Positions 15,331 to 22,117 of a DNA stretch of 22,366 bases are shown in pieces. The position numbers and the translations under genes are program-made. Under the pieces are notes generated by a model that was given only the letters and a program-made list of their open reading frames with translations, was not told the origin of the DNA and did not search any database. Numbering within the stretch: the first letter of the stretch is position 1; the number at the start of each line of letters is the position of its first letter. Source of the stretch: Myxococcales bacterium (lineage in GTDB: Bacteria > Myxococcota > Bradymonadia > UBA7976 > UBA1532); the NCBI GenBank assembly GCA_020633515.1, contig JACKDM010000063.1:1-22366 (forward strand). Direction: 5' to 3'.

Positions 15331-16434
15331 GTGCCGTACATCGAGCGGATCGAGATCAGGGAGCACTATCGAGCGCCGGACTTGGTGATCGATCTGGCGC
15401 GGGCGGGGGAGCGGCCGCGGCATCTGATCCTGACCGGGCCGAATGGAGCGGGGAAGACGACCATCCTGACCGCCCTTGCCGAAGTGATCTCCAGGAATGT
15501 GATGTTCGGCACGAGCGCCCTCTTCGGCGCACCGTTCTACCTCGACGTGCAATGGGATGCACCGACGGCCCTCGGCGGCGAGTGGCGAGCGAGCAAGCAA
15601 GTCGCCGCGTTCCTGTCCGACGATCGCATGGGAGGGATGACACCGGTCGAACAGTTCCGCCGGCTCGATCTCGCCCGACGTTCGCCTCAAGACCGGGTCT
15701 CCCCGGACTTCCACCAATACCTCGTCAACCAGCACATCCAGCGCGCCGTACGCCGCGAGAAGGCACCCGACGACGCCGCTCGCATCACCCGCGAGCTGAC
15801 TCGCCTCGAAGAAGACCTCGCCTACCTCTTCGAGCGCCCCGGCCTGCGCTTCGAGCTCGATGACCAGCACTGGCAGGTGGATCTGGTCGAGCCCGGCCAG
15901 CCACCCATCTCCTGGGCCATGCTCGCCGCCGGCCACCGCTCGGTGCTCCAGATGCTCGCCGAGCTCGTGCTCCGCATCGACGCCACCGGCCGCGAGCGCG
16001 ACGACCCCGAGCTCTCGGGCGTCGTCGTCATCGACGAGGTCGAGCTGCACCTCCACCCCTCGCTGCAAGAGAAGGTGCTGCCCTTCCTCACCTCACGCTT
16101 CCCCCGCCTCCAGTTCATCGCCGCGACCCACTCCCCCGCGGTCATCAGCAGCATCGACGGCGCGCTCGTCGTCGACCTGCGCGACGGCCGGCAGGTCCCC
16201 AGCGAAGACCTGCGCGGCGTGCGCTACGGCGACCTCATGACCGCGCACTTCGGCATCGCGACCGACTACGACCTCGACTCGACCCGCAAGATGGCTCGCC
16301 TCCACGCCTTGTGGCATCAAGGCAGCCGCACCGCCGACGAAGAGAGCGAGATGCGATCCCTCGTTCGGGAACTGAGCGATCGCAGCCACGCCCTCGCGCT
16401 CGACATCGAGATGCGCCTCGGAGAGCCCGGGTGA
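15331..16434 (+). CDS. ABC-type ATPase of a Septu-like (PtuA-like) defence pair
   Basis: 367 residues from a GTG preceded by GGAGGAG (15319-15325). Walker A is GPNGAGKTT (36-44, K42); an ABC-signature-like LAAGHRS lies at 198-204; Walker B VVVIDEVELHLHP (231-243) has D235 and catalytic E236; the switch histidine is H267 in ATHSP. The arrangement is that of SMC/RecF/OLD-like ABC ATPases (AAA_21 class) used in Septu, retron-associated and related anti-phage systems. It is shorter than the PtuA proteins I recall, with a reduced middle region, and its C-terminal segment is helical (TADEESEMRSLVREL). The stop overlaps the GTG of the HNH gene (GTGA, 16431-16434). The first 120 or so codons favour G- and T-ending codons unlike the rest of the gene. 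ATPase class is secure; system name is inferred from the partner. Confidence 0.85.
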   Translation: MPYIERIEIREHYRAPDLVIDLARAGERPRHLILTGPNGAGKTTILTALAEVISRNVMFGTSALFGAPFYLDVQWDAPTALGGEWRASKQVAAFLSDDRMGGMTPVEQFRRLDLARRSPQDRVSPDFHQYLVNQHIQRAVRREKAPDDAARITRELTRLEEDLAYLFERPGLRFELDDQHWQVDLVEPGQPPISWAMLAAGHRSVLQMLAELVLRIDATGRERDDPELSGVVVIDEVELHLHPSLQEKVLPFLTSRFPRLQFIAATHSPAVISSIDGALVVDLRDGRQVPSEDLRGVRYGDLMTAHFGIATDYDLDSTRKMARLHALWHQGSRTADEESEMRSLVRELSDRSHALALDIEMRLGEPG

Positions 16435-17114
16435 TCGACATCACACGCTCGGTCGAGACCCCGCCGAGCCTCGAACGCCAGACCGACGACTGCCTGCGCG
16501 CCGCCGACGTGCTCGAAGCGCTGCACGCCGACTTCGCCGGCAAGTGTTACCTCTGCGAGCGCTGCTATGAGCTGCCGGTCTACGAGGTCGACCACCGCCG
16601 CCCCCAGACAGCCTTCCCAGAGCATCGCTTCTCATGGGCCAACCTCTTCCCCATCTGCGAAGCCTGCAACAAGCGCCGCCCGAAGGCATGGCCCGCCGGT
16701 GGGATGCTGAGCCCCGGTCACTTCCAGCAGCTCGAAGCCCGGCTCGTGCAGCGGCTCGACTACGGCCCCGACGACGCCCTCGAGCCTGCCTTCGCCCCCG
16801 ACGACGGCGCCGATGACGAGGCGATCAACACCGCGGCCGAGCTCACCCGCATCCATGACAACAAGACCGACCGCCAGTCGGCGAGCGCCGCGATCAAGGG
16901 CCAGGACCTGCGCTCGGCGATCCATCGGGCGCTCTGCGCCGCGCTCGACCTCGCGTGCAACTACCAGCGCCTCCTCCGCACCGCGCCGAACTCCCCCCAG
17001 CGCGCCTTCACCGAGCAGGCCCTCCGCCGCCGCCTCAGCCGCCGCGCCCCCTACACCGCGCTCCTCCGCAGCCGCTTCGCCGACCTCCCCGCCATCGCCG
17101 CCCTCTTCGACTGA
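16431..17114 (+). CDS. HNH endonuclease, PtuB-like partner of the ATPase
   Basis: 227 residues from the overlapping GTG. The HNH core is clear: zinc-type pairs C39-x2-C42 and C76-x2-C79, general-base histidine H55 in VDHRRP, N71 in SWANLF, and NKRRPK after the second pair. This resembles the HNH family found beside retron/Septu ATPases (TIGR02646-type, recalled from memory). The C-terminal half is helical and charged and probably contacts the ATPase. In the known systems the nuclease is held in check by the ATPase and released to cut nucleic acid on infection. No reverse transcriptase or third gene is adjacent, which favours a two-gene Septu-like unit over a retron. It is followed by a 111-bp gap before the ole operon. 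Confidence 0.87.
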   Translation: MIDITRSVETPPSLERQTDDCLRAADVLEALHADFAGKCYLCERCYELPVYEVDHRRPQTAFPEHRFSWANLFPICEACNKRRPKAWPAGGMLSPGHFQQLEARLVQRLDYGPDDALEPAFAPDDGADDEAINTAAELTRIHDNKTDRQSASAAIKGQDLRSAIHRALCAALDLACNYQRLLRTAPNSPQRAFTEQALRRRLSRRAPYTALLRSRFADLPAIAALFD

Positions 17115-17149
17115 GCCGCGCCCGACTCCGCGCGACCACCGCCCCGCGG

Positions 17150-17161
17150 CGCAGATCTGCG
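17150..17161. promoter_or_regulatory. 12-bp perfect palindrome, candidate operator for the ole operon
   Basis: CGCAGATCTGCG is a perfect inverted repeat lying between the HNH gene and oleA and directly abutting a TTGACA hexamer. Such a site could bind a dimeric repressor; no regulator gene is adjacent. Confidence 0.45.
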
Positions 17162-17167
17162 TTGACA
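17162..17167 (+). promoter_or_regulatory. Candidate -35 element TTGACA ahead of oleA
   Basis: An exact consensus -35 hexamer lies 58 bp before the oleA start. At 16-19 bp spacing the -10 candidates (TGCCTC to CTCCTG) do not resemble TATAAT, so the promoter may need an activator or another sigma factor. It is the only exact TTGACA I noticed upstream of a gene here. Confidence 0.4.
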
Positions 17168-17225
17168 CGCCCTGCCCCGGTCGTGCCTCCTGCCGCGCGC
17201 GCGGTGACGTCCCGAAAGGAACCCG

Positions 17226-18242
17226 ATGCTCTTCCAAAACGTGGTGATGGCCGGCCTCGCCCACGTCGACGCCCCCCACCGGATCCCCTCCTCGCACTTC
17301 GAAGACCGCCTCGCCGAGACCTTCGCCCGGCTCGGGATGCGCCCCGACACGCTGCGCACGCTCGCCGGCATCGAGGCGCGGCGGTGGTGGGATCCGGGCG
17401 TCGAGCCCGACGAGGCGGCGGCGCTCGCCGGGCGCAAGCTGCTCGACGACACCGGGATCGACCCGAAGCGGATCGGCGTCGTCTTCAACACCTCGGTCTG
17501 CCGCGAGTACCTCGAACCCTCGACCGCCTGCATGGTGCACGGCCGCCTCGGGCTCTCCCCGCGCTGCCAGAACTACGACCTCGGCAACGCCTGCCTCGCG
17601 TTCATGAACGCGATGGAGCTCGGCGCGATGATGATCGAGCAGGGCGCCGTCGAGTACGCGCTCATCGTCGACGGCGAGGGCTCGCGCTTCATCCAGGAGC
17701 AGACCATCGAGCGGCTGCGCCGGCCCGAGGTCACCGCCGACGAGCTCCGCGCCGAGTTCGCGAGCCTCACCCTCGGCTCGGGCGCGGTCGCCATGCTGCT
17801 CGGCCCCCGCGCGGCGCACCCCGACGCGCCGCAGTTCCGCGGCGGCGTCAGCCGGGCGGCCACCGAGTGGAGCCACCTCTGCCGCGGCAAGCACGATCGC
17901 ATGACCACCGACACCGGCGCGCTCCTCCGCGAAGGCGTCGCGCTCGCGATGCGCACCTGGAAGGCCGCGCAGGAGACCCTCGGCTGGAGCGACGGCGCGC
18001 TCGACCACCTCGTCATGCACCAGGTCTCGGCGGTGCACACCGTCAAGCTCTGCCAGACCCTCGGCCTCGACCCGAGCAAGGCATTGCTCACCTTCCCCGA
18101 GCTCGGCAACGTCGGCCCCGCCTCGGTGCCGATCACGCTCTCGAAGCTCGCCGAGATGGGTCGCATCGACAAGGGACAGCGCGTCGCGCTGATGGGCATC
18201 GGCAGCGGCATCAACGTCTCGATGATGGAGCTCGTCTGGTGA
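17226..18242 (+). CDS. oleA: OleA, acyl-CoA condensing thiolase-fold enzyme
   Basis: 338 residues; ATG preceded by AAAGGA (17215-17220). OleA performs the non-decarboxylative head-to-head Claisen condensation of two long-chain acyl-CoAs to a beta-keto acid. The catalytic cysteine is C123 in LGNACLAF, H265 in MHQVS and N295 in ELGNVGP complete the thiolase triad, and E97 in REYLEPS matches the glutamate that the partner subunit lends to the active site. Distances between these residues (26, 142 and 172 from the cysteine) equal those I recall for Xanthomonas OleA (E117, C143, H285, N315). This separates it from FabH-type ketosynthases. It is the first gene of a four-gene operon; its stop overlaps the oleB GTG. 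Confidence 0.95.
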   Translation: MLFQNVVMAGLAHVDAPHRIPSSHFEDRLAETFARLGMRPDTLRTLAGIEARRWWDPGVEPDEAAALAGRKLLDDTGIDPKRIGVVFNTSVCREYLEPSTACMVHGRLGLSPRCQNYDLGNACLAFMNAMELGAMMIEQGAVEYALIVDGEGSRFIQEQTIERLRRPEVTADELRAEFASLTLGSGAVAMLLGPRAAHPDAPQFRGGVSRAATEWSHLCRGKHDRMTTDTGALLREGVALAMRTWKAAQETLGWSDGALDHLVMHQVSAVHTVKLCQTLGLDPSKALLTFPELGNVGPASVPITLSKLAEMGRIDKGQRVALMGIGSGINVSMMELVW

Positions 18243-19135
18243 GGGTCGACCCATCACTCTATCCCTTCACCGGCGCCCGTTTCAGCGTGGGCGGCCATGC
18301 CATGCACTACCTCGACGAGGGCGAGGGGCCGCCGGTCGTGATGGTGCATGGCAACCCGACGTGGTCGTTCTACTATCGCGAGCTCGTCAAGGCGCTGGCA
18401 CCGAACCACCGCTGCGTCGTGCCCGATCACATCGGCTGTGGCTACTCCGACAAGCCCGGCGACGAGAGCTATGACTACACCCTCGCCCGCCGCATCGACG
18501 ACCTCGAGGCGCTGATCGAGCGGCTCGACCTCGGCCGGCTGACCCTCGTCGTGCACGACTGGGGCGGCGCGATCGGCATGGGCTGGGCCGCGCGCCACCC
18601 CGAGCAGATCGCGCGCCTCGTGCTGCTCAACACCGCCGCCTTCCCCAACCCCCGCGACCAGAAGATCCCGCCCTCGCTGTGGCTCGCCCGCAACACCGCG
18701 GTCGGCAGCCTGCTCGTGCGCCGCTTCAACGCCTTCGCCGCCGGCGCCACCCGGCTCGCGGTCGAGAAGCCGCTGCCCGCCGCCGTGCGCCGGGCCTACG
18801 TCGCGCCCTATGACTCGTGGGCCAACCGCATCGCGACGCTGCGCTTCGTGCAGGACATCCCCCTCGACGCGAGCGACAAGGCATGGGCCGCCCTGCAAGC
18901 GGCGTCCGATGGCATCGCCCGCTTCGTCGACACCCCGGCGCTCATCTGCTGGGGCGAGCGTGACTTCGTCTTCGACGCGCCGTTCCTCGAAGAGTGGGAG
19001 AAGCGCCTGCCACACGCCGAGGTGCATCGCTTCCCCGACGCGGGGCACTACGTGCTCGAAGACGCACGCGATGCCATCATCGAGCGGGTGCGTGCCTTCT
19101 TCGCGCGCCACCCGGTGGAGGGAGAGCAGCCGTGA
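18239..19135 (+). CDS. oleB: OleB, beta-lactone decarboxylase (haloalkane-dehalogenase-like)
   Basis: 298 residues from a GTG inside the GTGA overlap with oleA. The alpha/beta-hydrolase fold shows VHGNPTWSF (oxyanion loop and the Asn-Pro of dehalogenase-like enzymes), nucleophile D107 in VVHDWGGA, probable acid D242 in WGERDFVFD and base H270 in AGHYVLED. An aspartate nucleophile, not serine, is what OleB proteins share with haloalkane dehalogenases. OleB converts the cis-beta-lactone made by OleC to the cis-alkene and CO2, the last step. Here it is a free-standing gene, whereas some bacteria have an oleBC fusion. The context between oleA and oleC makes the assignment secure. In other bacteria it forms large complexes with OleC and OleD. 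Confidence 0.94.
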   Translation: MRVDPSLYPFTGARFSVGGHAMHYLDEGEGPPVVMVHGNPTWSFYYRELVKALAPNHRCVVPDHIGCGYSDKPGDESYDYTLARRIDDLEALIERLDLGRLTLVVHDWGGAIGMGWAARHPEQIARLVLLNTAAFPNPRDQKIPPSLWLARNTAVGSLLVRRFNAFAAGATRLAVEKPLPAAVRRAYVAPYDSWANRIATLRFVQDIPLDASDKAWAALQAASDGIARFVDTPALICWGERDFVFDAPFLEEWEKRLPHAEVHRFPDAGHYVLEDARDAIIERVRAFFARHPVEGEQP

Positions 19136-20823
19136 AGGGCATGCCGTCGTTCGCCGCGGACGCGCCGGTCAACATCGCCTCGGCGCTCGTCGACATGGCC
19201 CGGCAGCGGCCGTACGCGCCGGCGATCTTCGAGCCGCGCGCCCGCGACCGCGACGGGCGGCGGCTCTATGCCCACTTCACCTACGCCCAGCTCGACGAAC
19301 GCAGCGACGCGATCGCGCGCGGCTTCGAAGCCATCGGCATCGGCCGCGGCGTGCGCACCGTGCTCATGGTGCGGCCGAGCCTCGAGTTCTTCGCGCTCTT
19401 CTTCGCGCTCTTCAAGGCCGGCGCCGTCCCGGTGCTCGTCGACCCCGGCATCGGCATGAAGCGCCTCGGGCGCTGCCTCGGCGAGGCGCGACCCACCGCC
19501 TTCGTCGGCATCGCGCCGGCCCAGATCGCGCGCGTCGTGCTCGGCTGGGCGCGGGGCACGATCGTCACCCGGGTCACCGTCGGCGCGCGCCTGCCCGGCT
19601 TCGGCCTCTCGCTCGCCGATGCCATCGAGGCCGGCAAGGCATCGCAGCTCGACGACGCCACCCATCGCGTCGCGCCCACCATCGGCGCCGAGATGGCCGC
19701 GATCCTCTTCACGAGCGGCTCGACCGGCGCGCCCAAGGGCGTCGTCTACGAGCACCGCCACTTCGCCGCGCAGGTCGAGCTCATCCGCGACACCTATGGC
19801 ATCGAGCCCGGCGAGGTCGACCTGCCGACCTTCCCCCCGTTTGCGCTCTTCGACCCCGCGCTCGGCATGACCACGGTCATCCCCGACATGGATCCCACCC
19901 GCCCGGCCAAGGTCGACCCCGAGAACATCTTCGAGGCGGTGCGCGACTTCGGCGTGACCAACATGTTCGGCTCGCCGGCGCTGCTCGACGCCGTCGGCCG
20001 CCATGGCGCCGCGCGGGGCGTGAAGCTGCCGACGCTGCGGCGGGTGATCTCGGCCGGCGCCCCGGTCTCGCCGGCGGTGATGGCGCGCTTCCTGTCGCTC
20101 TTGCCCGAAGGCGCCCAGGTGCACACCCCGTACGGCGCGACCGAGTGCCTGCCCGTCGCGACCATCGACAGCGACGGTGTCTTGGGCGACGCCCGCGCCC
20201 GGACCGACACCGGCGCCGGCGTCTGCGTCGGCCGCCCGCTCGCGCACAACGACGTGCGGGTGATCGGCGTCAGCGACGACGCCATCGAGCGCTGGGATGA
20301 CACCCTCGAAGTGCCAGCCGGTGTCATCGGCGAGATCACGGTGCGCGGCCCGACGACCACCCAGCGCTACGACGCGCGCGAGGAGGCGACGAAGCGGGCC
20401 AAGATCGATCACGGCGATGGCTGGCGAAGGCATCGCATGGGTGACGTCGGCTACTTCGACGAAGACGGCCGCCTGTGGTTCTGCGGCCGGCTGGCGCACC
20501 GGGTCGTCACCCCCGCGGGCACGCTCTACACCGTGCCCTGCGAGATGGTCTTCAACGCCCACCCCCAAGTCTTTCGCACCGCGCTCGTCGGCGTCGAGCG
20601 CGCGGGCGTGACCGCGCCGGTGCTCTGCGTCGAGCGCGAGGCGGACGCGACCCTCGACGACGCCACCCTCTTCGCCGAGCTGCGCGCGCTGGGATCGCGC
20701 CATGACATCACCCGCGGCATCGATCGCTTCGTGGTGCACCCCGGCTTCCCCGTCGACATCCGCCACAACGCCAAGATCGACCGCCCCGCGCTCGCGCAGT
20801 GGGCGGCGGGCAAGGTGCCATGA
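19132..20823 (+). CDS. oleC: OleC, beta-lactone synthetase (AMP-ligase superfamily)
   Basis: 563 residues from a GTG overlapping the oleB stop, behind GGAGGGAG (19117-19124); an ATG three codons later is an alternative. The adenylate-forming motifs are TSGSTGAPKG (194-203), YGATE (334-338) and GDVGYFDEDG with D438, followed by a CGR hinge. OleC activates the beta-hydroxy acid with ATP and closes it to a beta-lactone. By sequence alone it could be taken for an acyl-CoA ligase; the position between oleB and oleD decides. Length is usual for the family. The stop overlaps the oleD ATG (ATGA). Confidence 0.94.
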   Translation: MKGMPSFAADAPVNIASALVDMARQRPYAPAIFEPRARDRDGRRLYAHFTYAQLDERSDAIARGFEAIGIGRGVRTVLMVRPSLEFFALFFALFKAGAVPVLVDPGIGMKRLGRCLGEARPTAFVGIAPAQIARVVLGWARGTIVTRVTVGARLPGFGLSLADAIEAGKASQLDDATHRVAPTIGAEMAAILFTSGSTGAPKGVVYEHRHFAAQVELIRDTYGIEPGEVDLPTFPPFALFDPALGMTTVIPDMDPTRPAKVDPENIFEAVRDFGVTNMFGSPALLDAVGRHGAARGVKLPTLRRVISAGAPVSPAVMARFLSLLPEGAQVHTPYGATECLPVATIDSDGVLGDARARTDTGAGVCVGRPLAHNDVRVIGVSDDAIERWDDTLEVPAGVIGEITVRGPTTTQRYDAREEATKRAKIDHGDGWRRHRMGDVGYFDEDGRLWFCGRLAHRVVTPAGTLYTVPCEMVFNAHPQVFRTALVGVERAGVTAPVLCVEREADATLDDATLFAELRALGSRHDITRGIDRFVVHPGFPVDIRHNAKIDRPALAQWAAGKVP

Positions 20824-21863
20824 CCCTCTCTGCTCCCGATGTCATCCTCGTCACCGGCGGCGGCGGCTTCCTCGGCGGCGCGATCATCGACCGCCTCCTC
20901 GCCCGTGGCCTGCGGGTGCGCAGCTTCGCCCGCGGCGACTACCCGGCGCTCGAAGCGCGCGGCGTCGAGACGGTGCGCGGCGACCTCGCCGATCGTGAGG
21001 CGGTGCGCGCGGTCGCGGCCGGCTGCGCCGGTGTCTTCCACGTCGCCGCCAAGGCCGGCGTCTGGGGCGCCTACGATGACTTCTACCGCGCCAACACCCT
21101 CGGCACCGAGAACGTCATCGACGCCTGCCGGCTGCATGGCATCCCGCGGCTCGTCTACACCAGCACCCCGAGCGTCGTGCACGCCGGCGGCGACCTCGAA
21201 GGCATCGACGAGTCGGCGCCCTACCCCCAGCACTACGAGACCCACTACCCCAAGACCAAGGCGCTCGCCGAGCAGGCCGTGCTCGCGGCCCACGGCGGCG
21301 AGCTCTGCACCGTCGCGCTGCGCCCGCACCTCATCTGGGGCCCCGGCGACAACCACCTCATCCCCCGCATCGTCGCCCGCGCCCGCGCCGGCCGCCTGCG
21401 CCTCGTCGGCCGCGCGCCCGGCGCCAAGGTCGACTCGACCTGGATCGACGACGCCGCCGACGCCCACCTGCTCGCCTACGACGCGCTCGCGCCCGGCGCC
21501 GCCTGCGGGGGGCGGGCCTACTTCATCAGCCAGGGCGACCCGTGGCCGGTGGGTGATCTCATCAATGGCATCCTCGCCGCGCATGGCATCGCGCCGTGCG
21601 ATCGTTGGGTCTCCCCGCGGGCGGCCTATGCCATCGGCGCGGTCATGGAGGGCCTGTGGCGCATGGTCGGCGCCCGGAGCGAGCCCCCGCTGACCCGCTT
21701 CGTCGCGAAGCAGCTCGCGACCGCGCACTGGTACGACCTCGGCGCCGCCCGCCGCGACCTGGGCTATGCGCCGACGCGCACGATCGCCGACGCGCTCGCC
21801 GCGCTCGCCGCGGCGGTGCGAGGCGACGCGAACGCGCCGGCCCTGGCCGATCGGTCCTCCTGA
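20820..21863 (+). CDS. oleD: OleD, NADPH-dependent beta-keto acid reductase (extended SDR)
   Basis: 347 residues from the ATG overlapping the oleC stop. The Rossmann nucleotide loop is TGGGGFLGG (12-20), the catalytic pair is Y143 and K147 in HYPKTK, and TSTPSVVHAG holds the substrate-side Ser/Thr strand. It resembles 3-beta-hydroxysteroid dehydrogenase/isomerase-like extended SDRs; in this operon it reduces OleA's beta-keto acid to the beta-hydroxy acid used by OleC. The last gene of the operon; 66-bp repeats follow the stop directly and no terminator hairpin with a T-run is visible. The operon contains nothing besides A, B, C and D. Confidence 0.94.
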   Translation: MTLSAPDVILVTGGGGFLGGAIIDRLLARGLRVRSFARGDYPALEARGVETVRGDLADREAVRAVAAGCAGVFHVAAKAGVWGAYDDFYRANTLGTENVIDACRLHGIPRLVYTSTPSVVHAGGDLEGIDESAPYPQHYETHYPKTKALAEQAVLAAHGGELCTVALRPHLIWGPGDNHLIPRIVARARAGRLRLVGRAPGAKVDSTWIDDAADAHLLAYDALAPGAACGGRAYFISQGDPWPVGDLINGILAAHGIAPCDRWVSPRAAYAIGAVMEGLWRMVGARSEPPLTRFVAKQLATAHWYDLGAARRDLGYAPTRTIADALAALAAAVRGDANAPALADRSS

Positions 21864-22000
21864 CCACCGAGGGACCCGACGTCCTCGGAGAGCACGACGC
21901 GGGAGAACACCGGCACGGTCCTTCATGGGGGCATCCACCGAGGGACCCGACGTCCACGGGGAGCACGACGCGGGAGAACACCGGCACAGTCCTTCATGGG
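21864..22000. repeat. 66-bp imperfect direct repeat, two copies with 71-bp period
   Basis: Copy 1 is 21864-21929 and copy 2 is 21935-22000, separated by 5 bases; they differ at three positions. Each begins CCACCGAGGGACCCGACGTC and ends GTCCTTCATGGG. The first copy starts directly at the oleD stop codon. In copy 1 CCGAGG can pair with CCTCGG 10 bases on; copy 2 has lost one base of that match. Read on the minus strand each copy opens with ATGAAGGAC and a short Arg-rich frame, but the 71-bp period is not a multiple of three. The rest of the gap to 22117 shows nothing recognisable beyond the Shine-Dalgarno of the next gene. Confidence 0.9.
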
Positions 22001-22117
22001 CGAATTCACGGAGCTTGTGATCGCACCCGCGCGGTGCCATGCTCCGTCTCGACCACGCCACCGGGGGGCGGCGCCGCGAGTGGCCGGGCAAGACGCGCTC
22101 GCAAGGGAAGGGCTGTG

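Noticed and set aside
15331..17114. Retron interpretation of the ATPase/HNH pair
   Set aside because: No reverse transcriptase or msr/msd-like RNA region is next to the genes; upstream is a glutaminase, downstream the ole operon.
21864..22000. CRISPR or MITE interpretation of the 66-bp repeat
   Set aside because: Only two copies, unit too long and spacer of 5 bases excludes CRISPR; no terminal inverted repeats or target-site duplication visible for a MITE.
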